Assembly (NCBI GenBank): GCA_005888695.1
Contig: VBBH01000150.1
Span: 1 to 6,306, forward strand
Source: Candidatus Bathyarchaeota archaeon
GTDB lineage: Archaea > Thermoproteota > Bathyarchaeia > 40CM-2-53-6
Reading direction: 5' to 3'
DNA: 6,306 nucleotides
Positions 1 through 6,049 of the stretch are shown piece by piece. The notes beneath the pieces are model-generated. The model saw only the letters and a list, made by a program, of their open reading frames with translations. It made no database searches and had not been told where the DNA came from. The first letter of the stretch is position 1. Each line of letters opens with the position of its first letter. The translations under genes and the position numbers were made by a program.

Positions 1-91
1 TAGACGCTATGGCGGTGGAGAGGTCTTGCATGGTTCGTTCGGACTCGGGCTCTTGATGGTTTTGCTCTATTGAGGGAGGTGGTTTATTCAT
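1..91 (-). CDS. N-terminus of an unidentified protein, cut by the left window edge
   Basis: Reading leftwards, an ATG at 91-89 opens 30 codons that reach the window edge without a stop. The residues begin MNKPPPSIEQ and continue with a hydrophilic, Glu/Gln-rich stretch before MQDLSTAIAS, so no signal peptide or membrane segment is visible. A TAA codon lies directly before the ATG in the same frame, so this is the first possible start. A second ATG at codon 21 (31-29) is an alternative. The sequence TTTAAA just before the ATG resembles an archaeal TATA box; if it is one, transcription would begin inside the frame and the codon-21 ATG would be the real start. No SD-like sequence precedes either ATG. 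I do not recognise the family. A second frame is also open across this stretch but lacks a start codon. Confidence 0.42.
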   Translation of the reverse strand, partial: MNKPPPSIEQNHQEPESERTMQDLSTAIAS

Positions 92-147
92 TTAAACATA
101 GTGGAAATTCACAAGGAGAACATCGGGGGCCAGAAAACATGAGTTCC

Positions 148-174
148 GATTGGCAATCAGGGCTCAAAATGAGC
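148..174. repeat. Two adjacent short palindromes, possible operator
   Basis: GATTG-G-CAATC (148-158) is a perfect inverted repeat with a one-base centre. Three bases later GCTCA-AAA-TGAGC (162-174) is a second perfect inverted repeat. They lie 57-83 bases upstream of the candidate minus-strand start at 91. This would suit a regulator binding site or small RNA hairpins. Five-base arms are common by chance; only the pairing of two so close together is notable. Confidence 0.25.
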
Positions 175-283
175 GAATTGGATCATAGTCCCGATGCGAG
201 TAGTAAAATTTGTTAACTTGTTTGATGTGCTTTCGGAGCCTTTGAACAGCTAGGGATTGGTTGAGTGCTCTTCTTTTTTTCAA
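164..283 (-). CDS. Possible small basic protein, unidentified
   Basis: A TTG at 283-281 opens 39 codons ending in TGA at 166-164. The product starts LKKRRALNQSLAVQRL and ends YYSHRDYDPIRSF. It is strongly basic (KKRR, RLRKHIK) with an aromatic C-terminal part, and would suit a small nucleic-acid-binding protein or the tail of a decayed gene. The frame is open only four codons further upstream before a TGA, so a longer start is not available. Third-position GC looks lower than in the oxidoreductase gene, and the Lys/Arg richness may simply reflect an A-rich strand. No SD-like sequence was seen. Its stop overlaps the palindrome at 162-174. Coding status is uncertain. Confidence 0.2.
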   Translation of the reverse strand: MKKRRALNQSLAVQRLRKHIKQVNKFYYSHRDYDPIRSF

Positions 284-291
284 TCGTCGTA

Positions 292-1197
292 TGACTCAGT
301 CTACATGGTCAAGTAGGTAGAATACTCATAACTCTAAAACGAACGGCTCAAGCCCGGAAGACGTCTAAGGCTACAGAAATCCGACGTCTCCGATAATATT
401 CGATCGCGTGAAAATTCAGATTCGTCCGGCGTACCACTTGGGTCTTGGAGATACCGCGCCTGTGGACGCATACAACGCATGGCGAGGGACCACGCCCCCG
501 CCTTGGAGTACGGTATATTTAGCAACCCCCCGATTTTGGTGGATAGCCACATTTTTTGGTCCCTACATAGTAGGAACTCGGTAAGAAAGCGAATAGATTT
601 TATGCCCGATATTGACTCTCTACTCGTGAGGCATTTGCACGAACGTTATCAGAGTCAGTCTCTCACTTATTCTCGTGTCATCTGGTTTTCTGACATCGTC
701 CTTGGGTTTTTTTTGTCTTCTTTCCGGCTTGGGATAGGCTCCAATACTCCACCTATTCAAGTCTGTCTTCCACCGATTACTCGTCCTTTATCCTGAACAG
801 GCTTGGGCCTGGTCGCTTCTGGGCACTGGGTTCTGTCAACTAATCGCGTACTTTGGACTGAAAATTCCAAGACTCGGGTATCGAATGAGGTCTTCTGGGT
901 ATCCTATACGGCATTTTCGGTGGCTTGCTATTTGTGATAGGTACACCCAGATTAATACAAGTGGGTAGGTCAGAATTCAGATTTCGGGATTACGTACTTT
1001 GTCCAACTCTACACGACACTCGTCTTCTGATCTTGAGCGTCGTGTTCGCACTAACATCTCCAAGACTCTTCAAAGCCGCACTGCTCGGGCGCGAGTCTGG
1101 CTGAATTTTGTTTAGAGATTGACCATCACTAAGTTAGGATTGAAACGGTGACCAAAGCATATCGTCCGCATGGTATTAACTGCCCCAGTATTGAATA
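292..1197. other. About 900 bases with no recognisable gene
   Basis: Nothing here could be assigned to a known family. Two long-ish open frames exist: minus 334-552 (72 codons, ATG) and plus 479-796 (105 codons, ATG). They overlap each other at 479-552. Neither shows a domain, signal peptide or SD. The plus frame is rich in TCT, CTT and other pyrimidine codons, as expected of non-coding sequence opposite purine-rich DNA. Shorter minus-strand open stretches (about 625-789, 845-980 and 990-1125) lack good start codons. Small hairpins are present at 481-502 (GGCG/CGCC plus GGG/CCC around one A-C mismatch), 562-574 (CCTAC-ATA-GTAGG) and 798-811 (CAGGC-TTGG-GCCTG). No tRNA, rRNA, CRISPR or transposase was seen. 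Confidence 0.5.
1011..1045. repeat. Long inverted repeat / hairpin in non-coding DNA
   Basis: ACACGAC (1011-1017) pairs exactly with GTCGTGT (1039-1045). After one A-C mismatch (1018/1038) the stem continues as CTC (1019-1021) with GAG (1035-1037) and a G-T wobble (1022/1034), leaving an 11-base loop. That gives about 11 pairs in a 12-position stem. There is no T-tract on either side, so it does not look like an intrinsic terminator. It could be part of an unannotated structured RNA or a protein-binding site. Confidence 0.35.
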
Positions 1198-1268
1198 TCA
1201 ACAATCCAAGTTAGATAACACCTTGCGGGACATCTGCTCCACCTGCTCTCGCAGTTCTTTTTGCCGCA

Positions 1269-1433
1269 CTATCCTATCATTACGTTCCATCGATCCAGCG
1301 GTAATCTCAGTGTGTGGTCGTACGATTGCACGGTAAGAATGACCAAGACGGTGTAGTCGATTGGGTCGGCCAAAACATTGGTGAAAGTCCTCAAAGGATT
1401 AACTTGCTGAGCCGTAGATTCTGATTCAGCCAA
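1269..1433 (-). CDS. Possible 54-residue protein, unidentified
   Basis: A TTG at 1433-1431, preceded four to eight bases upstream by a purine-rich AGGGG, opens 54 codons ending in TAG at 1271-1269. The product begins LAESESTAQQVNPLRTF, has a hydrophobic middle (YTVLVILTV, residues 28-36) and ends RLPLDRWNVMIG. It overlaps the 3' end of the open frame 1426-1662 by eight bases. A further 30-codon frame follows (ATG at 1290-1288, stop at 1200-1198) beginning MERNDRIVRQKELREQ, which would form a charged helix. The chained overlaps could mean a mini-operon, one gene broken by frameshifts, or chance. I do not recognise any of these products. Confidence 0.2.
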   Translation of the reverse strand: MAESESTAQQVNPLRTFTNVLADPIDYTVLVILTVQSYDHTLRLPLDRWNVMIG

Positions 1434-1662
1434 TTTTCCCCTTTTTTCTATCCGTGAAGGACCGGTGTGCTACGGCTGTTCGAACGAATAGAGGAGGTTG
1501 AACCTTAGTTTGAGCTGGGAAGAGAAACCGAGGCTCAGAGCTTTTTACAGGGTTGGAGGCTAGGAACAACTTCTCCTGATTGTTCGCCTCTACGACAACG
1601 CTATTCGGCTTCTCGACCCGGAGATGAATCGCCTCGTCTATCAAATCTAGGCGACTTATCAC
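1426..1662 (-). CDS. Possible 78-residue protein or gene remnant downstream of the oxidoreductase
   Basis: A GTG at 1662-1660 opens 78 codons ending in TGA. The N-terminal part (ISRLDLIDEAIHLRVEKPNS, then VVVEANNQEKLFLASNP) has the alternating charged and hydrophobic pattern of a folded protein. The second half is Pro/Arg/Lys-rich and less convincing. The codon just before the GTG is TAG. On the other side of that TAG the same frame continues upstream through ILFVSAEELNELK to the oxidoreductase stop. A lost sense codon would therefore make one longer frame from a GTG at 1716-1714. It could be a pseudogene, a small gene starting at the GTG, or a chance frame. The hairpin at 1688-1714 argues that transcription of the upstream gene may end before it. 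Confidence 0.2.
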   Translation of the reverse strand: MISRLDLIDEAIHLRVEKPNSVVVEANNQEKLFLASNPVKSSEPRFLFPAQTKVQPPLFVRTAVAHRSFTDRKKGKIG

Positions 1663-1687
1663 CTACTTTAGTTCATTCAGCTCCTCG

Positions 1688-1714
1688 GCCGAAACAAAGA
1701 GGATTGTTTTCGGC
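1688..1714 (-). terminator. Hairpin just after the oxidoreductase stop, possible 3' end or terminator
   Basis: On the plus strand GCCGAAACAA (1688-1697) pairs with TTGTTTTCGGC (1704-1714), leaving one unpaired T and a six-base loop, about ten pairs. On the minus strand it begins 36 bases after the TAA of the large gene. Its position fits a transcript 3' end or a stabilising stem. It is not followed by a clear T-run on the minus strand, so it is not a textbook terminator; the only T-rich part (CTCTTTGTTTC) lies in the loop and descending arm. Confidence 0.35.
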
Positions 1715-1749
1715 ACATATCCAAAATTGTAGAGTTGGATGGGTTCCGG

Positions 1750-4700
1750 TTACTGCTCAGGTCGCGCGGCGATAGCTGGCATCACGGGCAGTTCGCCGTG
1801 GCCTGGGGTCGCGGTTCGGATCTGTTCGAACTGTTTTTTCGCTCTTTCCATTTTGGGATATACGAATTCTCTAAAACCAGTTACAATAAACTCGTCAGGT
1901 CGGTAGGGGTCATTCAAAACCCGCAGTCCTCTCAGAGCCCAATCGTAATCCCTGCCTGCGGTTTCCAAGTAGAATCCGATCACGGCATTGTAGTACCAGT
2001 CTCTGAACCCCTGCTCCTTTTCATGCCAGCCCCATCTGCTCAATAATTTCCGAGTGAAACCTGCGCGTTTGCCAATGTTATAGAACCAGTTTCTTGCAAG
2101 CCATTTGGGAAGGTCGAATCGTATCTGTCTGCCGAACAGGTTGAACTCGGGCTCGTTAATGTGCACGTAACTTATCCTGTCCCCGTTATCTTCATCGATG
2201 TTGTATCTGACCTTGTCGCGTTCGAGCTTCTCATCATCGGTCAATAATTGCGCGGTGAAGAATTCATCCTTGACGGCCATAACCTTGTGAAGGTTTCGAA
2301 TAACTGCCTTTGTTGCGGCGTATCCACGGTCCGGCCGATCCAGCTTGAACACTGCCTCGACTCGGTCCAGATATTTCTGCGCATATCTAGGTCCATCCCA
2401 TAAGATGAGATCATAGAGGCGTCGCGCAAGATGCTTATTCATTTCATCGTCAAGCCTCAGCCTTTCAACGGCCTCCTCGACCATCTTCCGATATTGCCTT
2501 GCCATATTGGGACCCTTCCACCATTGCCAATAGGCATGCTGGAGTGAGCGTGTCTTTCTTTCAAGGATCGAATTGTAATCCTCGTGTCCTCCGTACGCCA
2601 TCAGGACCTCTGGCTCTGCCACGATATTCTTCAAGTCTAGCAAGTTCGGGTCTGCGACAAGTTTGCGGCCGAGCCTGAAGGCCTCCATATTCTTCGGACG
2701 TTGTTTGGGACTGACTGTTTCCATGATACTGTCGACGAGGTTCTGTTCGCTGACTGGTATCAGTCCCTTCTGAAATGCAACTCCCAACATTATCGTGTTG
2801 GAGAATAGTTTGTTACCAAAAACTAGCTCGGAGATCTCGCCGATACGACCACCGAAATAATCATCACTGTTAGTATGCTTCAGAATATTATCCTCCACAT
2901 CTGGTGGATAGTTCATCATCCCGGCCAGCATGGGTATCGTTGGGACCCTGCTAGTGTTGACAACAGCAGACGTTCTGTTATGGCTTGCATAAACCAAACT
3001 TCTCTCAGCCTCAAGCATGTCGATGCCTAAGAGAAGGTCGGCCTTGCCATTCGGCACGATCGTTGATATCTTCGCGTCCCCCTTCGCGAAGCTTATGTGG
3101 GCGCTGACGGCGCCGTTCCTTATTGCCAAGCCTTTCTTGTCGTTGAACCTCACGTCATAACCGGCCTTTGTCCCGGCTCTAGCTAATGTCGAGGCGGTGA
3201 CCCCGACACCCATTCCTCCGACTCCGCTGACGTAGATGTTCCAGGTATCGTTGAAACTGCGGACTGTTGTAGGTTGTAGAATATCGTCCAACGGGATCTT
3301 TCTGGCACGTGCCCTCGGAGGATGCGATCTGGTAACGATTACGTTCTCGAAAGACGGGCACGCCATTATTTTCGTACAGTAAGTATCGGAGACACAAGTC
3401 GATTGATCGATTCCGATCTTCTCCCCGTAGTCCGTGTCGATGATCGTCAACCCTGGACAGCCGGTGCCCTTGGTGCATTCTCGGCAGTTCTCGCAGACTT
3501 CTTGGCTGATGTTGACGAAGACTTCGCGTGGAACAAAGCCCTGCTTCTCGACTATCTGGGCTCTCTCGGCCCGTTTTCGCCGGTGAAATGTTATTCCGCA
3601 CTCCTTGTCAGCAATTACTACTTTGACACCCGGTTTTTCGAAAGCCTTGTCCAGCTCTGCCATGTACCGTTTCCTATTCGACGGCGGCAATCGCTTAACG
3701 TACACCTCATGTCCATTCCACAAGCGGCTCACCCGGTCCCAACTGTCCTTTGACTTTGGTCGTCCCATAGCCTTCACTATTCCCTCGATATCCTGCGCTA
3801 CGGTCTTGTCGCCCATTATGTTGTGACCAGAGGCAGGCGTGGGCTGATGTCCCGTCATAGCCGTAGTCTTGTTATCGAGAATAATGTAGAGAATGTCCTG
3901 GCCTTCCTTGATCGAGTTCGAGATCGCGGTTATTCCACGCCAGAAGAACGTGGAATCACCCATCAGTGCGTACTGCTTGTTCGTAACGAACGGATCCATT
4001 CCACTTCCAGCTGCTCCTCCTAAGCCCATGGCGGTGAGATTGTACATTTCAGCAAAGGGTGGAAGGAAAGACATCGAATAGCAGCCGATGTCCCCGTGCG
4101 CAAAAATGTCCCGATGCGCAGGCTGCTCACGCATCTTCTTGACAGCACTCAGGGTCTCACGATGGGGACAACCCGCACAGAAACCAGGCGTCCGAGGAGG
4201 AACCAATAATCCGTAAGTCTTGATCTCGGCAATCAGATCCAGTTCTTGATTGATCCGTTTCTGGTCTACTTTCGCGGCCGGATCGCTCATGTCCATAACC
4301 AGCCGCCCAACCTTTTCGATCACCATAGAGGGCGTGAAGCCTCCCTCCTCCGGAAATCCGTCCCCATCAGGGAAAGCTTTCCCGTAGACCTGGGGGGTCG
4401 TCTTCACGTGCCCTTCCTGCGCGAGATCTCTGAGAATCCCCTTGATCTGGTTCTCGATAAACGGACTCTTCTCTTCGACCACGATAATATTGTCAACCTG
4501 GCCTGCAAGCTGCTCGACGATCTCGGGTTCGACTGGAAATGTCACAGCCAGTTTCAGTAACGGGAATTGCTTGTCACAGCCGAGCTCCCAGAGGGCCTGC
4601 TCCAGGTAACTGTACGATATCCCGGCGGCCACAAAACCGATCCTATGTCTTGTCTTATCATCGGAATACAGCAGCTTGTTCAGCTTGTTCTGTCGAACGT

Positions 4701-5430
4701 ACTCGTTGACTTTTGGAAATCTTACACGGATAATCTGTTTTTCAAGGTCCCAAGTATTCGGGGGGATACTGACTCTTCCTGGAATATCGATCTTTGAAAG
4801 ATCCATCGAAATTGGATTCTTGAAACTAATCTCGGGCTGTTGGTTCTCGTAGACTGTAACATTTCCACCGCCCTCTGCGAGATAGGTTGTGATCAGATAT
4901 CCCACAACGAGATTCGAAAAGATGGATAGCTTCAATGCTTCGCCAATCCAATCCTTCAACTCCTGCGGCGTGCTAGGCTCCATTACGGGCATTTTCAAGT
5001 GCTGCATCAATTGTCGGCTGTCGCCCGCGACTTGGGTGCTGCTTGCATGTGGATCGTCTCCACAAACGACTAAGGCGCCTCCACGTTTGCCGCTCAAGCC
5101 GAGCTTGTCTGCATAATTGATAATATTAATCGGATCAGCAGCAACATTCAATCCAACGCTCTTCATTACAGCCATCGCATTGACCCCGACGTCCAATGCT
5201 CCATTCAATGCGGCGGCGCCTTGGCTCTCATCATTCGTCAACTCTCCCCAGAGACCATGTTCTCTGAGAATGTCCGCGTTCTCTTCGAGAATCGTGTAAA
5301 CCTCAGCAACCGGGCTACCCGGATATCCCGCGATGAGCCCGACCTTGCTTTCTAGGGCACCTTTTACGATGAGTTCGTTCCCGTTGAAAACATTGGTGCC
5401 CGAGCCCTGGACAAAACGCTTGTCCGTCAT
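1750..5430 (-). CDS. iorAB: Fused indolepyruvate (2-oxoacid):ferredoxin oxidoreductase, IorA-IorB plus C-terminal domain
   Basis: This 1226-residue cytosolic enzyme should convert a 2-oxoacid plus CoA to an acyl-CoA and CO2, reducing ferredoxin. Aryl pyruvates are the classical substrates, but the exact one cannot be read here. Residues 10-190 form the pyrimidine-type domain (GYPGSP 35-40; NDESQGAAA 66-74, E68 the likely cofactor-activating Glu). Residues 405-570 form the thiamine diphosphate domain (CAGCPHR 418-424, HGDIGC 445-450, GDSTFF 491-496, LDNKTTAMTG 518-527). Residues 640-700 hold the Fe-S cysteines C646, C649, C652, C658, C679, C685 and C691. Residues 730-905 are the POR-gamma/IorB domain (SGVGGMGVG 735-743). 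Residues 930-1200 match the C-terminal domain of bacterial fused IORs (DUF6537-like; MAVKDE at 1051). The length slightly exceeds the usual 1150-1200. The N-terminus fits the family and no other start codon lies upstream before an in-frame TAA. No SD is visible. The stop is TAA. Archaeal IORs are normally two separate subunits. Confidence 0.96.
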   Translation of the reverse strand: MTDKRFVQGSGTNVFNGNELIVKGALESKVGLIAGYPGSPVAEVYTILEENADILREHGLWGELTNDESQGAAALNGALDVGVNAMAVMKSVGLNVAADPINIINYADKLGLSGKRGGALVVCGDDPHASSTQVAGDSRQLMQHLKMPVMEPSTPQELKDWIGEALKLSIFSNLVVGYLITTYLAEGGGNVTVYENQQPEISFKNPISMDLSKIDIPGRVSIPPNTWDLEKQIIRVRFPKVNEYVRQNKLNKLLYSDDKTRHRIGFVAAGISYSYLEQALWELGCDKQFPLLKLAVTFPVEPEIVEQLAGQVDNIIVVEEKSPFIENQIKGILRDLAQEGHVKTTPQVYGKAFPDGDGFPEEGGFTPSMVIEKVGRLVMDMSDPAAKVDQKRINQELDLIAEIKTYGLLVPPRTPGFCAGCPHRETLSAVKKMREQPAHRDIFAHGDIGCYSMSFLPPFAEMYNLTAMGLGGAAGSGMDPFVTNKQYALMGDSTFFWRGITAISNSIKEGQDILYIILDNKTTAMTGHQPTPASGHNIMGDKTVAQDIEGIVKAMGRPKSKDSWDRVSRLWNGHEVYVKRLPPSNRKRYMAELDKAFEKPGVKVVIADKECGITFHRRKRAERAQIVEKQGFVPREVFVNISQEVCENCRECTKGTGCPGLTIIDTDYGEKIGIDQSTCVSDTYCTKIMACPSFENVIVTRSHPPRARARKIPLDDILQPTTVRSFNDTWNIYVSGVGGMGVGVTASTLARAGTKAGYDVRFNDKKGLAIRNGAVSAHISFAKGDAKISTIVPNGKADLLLGIDMLEAERSLVYASHNRTSAVVNTSRVPTIPMLAGMMNYPPDVEDNILKHTNSDDYFGGRIGEISELVFGNKLFSNTIMLGVAFQKGLIPVSEQNLVDSIMETVSPKQRPKNMEAFRLGRKLVADPNLLDLKNIVAEPEVLMAYGGHEDYNSILERKTRSLQHAYWQWWKGPNMARQYRKMVEEAVERLRLDDEMNKHLARRLYDLILWDGPRYAQKYLDRVEAVFKLDRPDRGYAATKAVIRNLHKVMAVKDEFFTAQLLTDDEKLERDKVRYNIDEDNGDRISYVHINEPEFNLFGRQIRFDLPKWLARNWFYNIGKRAGFTRKLLSRWGWHEKEQGFRDWYYNAVIGFYLETAGRDYDWALRGLRVLNDPYRPDEFIVTGFREFVYPKMERAKKQFEQIRTATPGHGELPVMPAIAARPEQ

Positions 5431-5437
5431 GGGAACT

Positions 5438-5476
5438 ACTAGTAACTCGATAACTAGACGTAATAATCCTTACTAG
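5438..5476. repeat. Three ACTAG repeats upstream of the oxidoreductase start
   Basis: ACTAG occurs at 5438-5442, 5453-5457 and 5472-5476. The first two also form an imperfect inverted repeat, CTAGTAA against TAACTAG with one mismatch. The minus-strand sequence here includes AT-rich stretches (GATTATTA and TAGTTATC, roughly 20-40 bases before the ATG) that could serve as a TATA element for a short-leader transcript. The cluster could be a regulator site overlapping the promoter, but five-base words recur easily. Confidence 0.2.
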
Positions 5477-5481
5477 GTTCT

Positions 5482-5509
5482 GTTACCTTATCCGTTGGAG
5501 TAAGGTAGC
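5482..5509 (-). promoter_or_regulatory. Strong hairpin in the leader between the zinc-finger and oxidoreductase genes
   Basis: TACCTTATCC (5484-5493) pairs with GGA (5497-5499) and TAAGGTA (5501-5507), leaving a GTT loop and one bulged G at 5500. A T-G wobble (5483/5508) and a G-C pair (5482/5509) extend the stem to about 12 pairs. It lies 51 bases before the ATG of the oxidoreductase. There is no T-run after it on the minus strand, so a processing stem, attenuator or protein-binding element is more likely than an intrinsic terminator. Confidence 0.4.
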
Positions 5510-5559
5510 TTCGGAGCATCGGCTTGAGGGATGACCACAGTCGTTGGGTTCCCTTTCAT
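5488..5559 (-). CDS. Possible 23-residue leader peptide upstream of the oxidoreductase
   Basis: An ATG at 5559-5557 opens 23 codons ending in TAA at 5490-5488. The peptide begins MKGNPTTVVIPQADAP and ends LPYSNG. GGAG lies two bases before the ATG, and GGCGGAG slightly further out; this is close for an SD. The frame is also open upstream without another usual start, back into the zinc-finger gene in a different phase. It overlaps two RNA-like stems (5482-5509 and 5512-5566), so it could be a regulatory leader peptide or a chance frame inside structured RNA. It is not rich in any one amino acid, which argues against classical amino acid attenuation. I do not recognise it. Confidence 0.22.
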   Translation of the reverse strand: MKGNPTTVVIPQADAPKLPYSNG

Positions 5560-5566
5560 TGCTCCG
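5512..5566 (-). promoter_or_regulatory. Possible nested RNA structure in the oxidoreductase leader
   Basis: CGGAGCA (5512-5518) pairs exactly with TGCTCCG (5560-5566). Inside it AGGGA (5527-5531) pairs with TCCCT (5550-5554), and inside that GAC-CACA-GTC (5533-5542) forms a small stem. The nested order suggests a folded RNA of about 55 nt directly before the hairpin at 5482-5509. Its acceptor-like 7-bp closing stem recalls a tRNA, but the interior has no anticodon or T arm. A regulatory leader is a guess; the inner stems are short. Confidence 0.28.
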
Positions 5567-5596
5567 CCTTTTGCCCGTGTAGAAACAAAGATATGA

Positions 5597-5782
5597 CTAG
5601 GCCGGGGGCTCTTCGCCTTTTCCCGGCTCCTTCAACTTGTACTTGTTGAATATCTCCATTGCAGGATCCTTCCTCATATCATGATCCTTGTACAAGTGAT
5701 CCTGTAGTTCGCCATAACTGTTGAAGGTCCTCTCGGTTCCTCGTACTGCGCACAGGAAGCACTTGATAATGTCCTTGACCAA
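5597..5782 (-). CDS. Small C2H2-type zinc-finger protein
   Basis: This is a 61-residue protein with one zinc-finger motif. C8 and C11 form the knuckle (KCFLC), F20 and L26 are the core hydrophobics, and H29 and H34 complete the site (LQDHLYKDH), giving C-x2-C-x17-H-x4-H. The F-x5-L-x2-H-x4-H spacing is classical, while the loop between the second Cys and Phe is five residues longer than usual. The tail is charged and Gly/Pro-rich. Such one-finger proteins are common in archaea and are presumed nucleic-acid or protein binders. The TTG at 5782 is the only usual start after an in-frame TAA twelve codons upstream; no SD is clear, so the true start could be non-standard. It ends with TAG 166 bases before the oxidoreductase on the same strand, so co-transcription is possible. 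Confidence 0.68.
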   Translation of the reverse strand: MVKDIIKCFLCAVRGTERTFNSYGELQDHLYKDHDMRKDPAMEIFNKYKLKEPGKGEEPPA

Positions 5783-5810
5783 TTTTCGAGGACCCGAATA
5801 GCAATCGACC

Positions 5811-5942
5811 GTGATTTACCACGAGATAAAAAAGGACTTCGACACCAAATTCATCTGTTTGAATGGAATAGTGTATGAGCTCGAGCCTGGAAAGCCAATG
5901 CTGCAGTCGGTTCTCCGAGTCAATCAAGTGTGCACACGGTAG
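5811..5942 (+). CDS. Possible 43-residue protein, divergent from the zinc-finger gene
   Basis: A GTG at 5811 opens 43 codons to TAG at 5940-5942. The residues run MIYHEIKKDFDTKF, then ICLNGIVYELEPGKPM, and end LRVNQVCTR. The charged start followed by alternating hydrophobic residues looks like a small beta-rich fold. Third-position GC is about 60 percent by eye, close to the oxidoreductase gene. The frame has a TAG three codons before the GTG, so this is the first start. GAGG lies about twenty bases upstream, too far for a normal SD, so translation may be leaderless. Only 28 bases separate it from the divergent zinc-finger start. A minus-strand frame of 82 codons overlaps it in antisense and is the main competitor. 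Family unknown. Confidence 0.38.
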   Translation: MIYHEIKKDFDTKFICLNGIVYELEPGKPMLQSVLRVNQVCTR

Positions 5943-6049
5943 TCAAGGAGAGGGAAGATTCGGACTGATGCTCGGGTACCGAAGTTCTTAAGACCTAAAC
6001 AATCGACGCGATTTTTGCGCGAAAAAGTGTAGGGAGGCGAGAAGACAGA

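Noticed and set aside
334..552. 72-codon minus-strand open frame starting at an ATG
   Set aside because: No SD, no motif and no neighbour logic. It is kept only as a remark in the description of 292-1197.
479..796. 105-codon plus-strand open frame
   Set aside because: No SD, no recognisable motif, pyrimidine-rich codons and overlap with another open frame on the minus strand; it reads like non-coding sequence.
3179..3753. Open frames of about 140 codons on both strands inside the oxidoreductase gene
   Set aside because: They overlap the Fe-S and linker region of a certain gene in other phases and are shadows of its codon bias.
5679..5927. Minus-strand 82-codon frame starting at TTG
   Set aside because: It runs into the zinc-finger gene in another phase and is antisense to the better-looking plus frame at 5811-5942.
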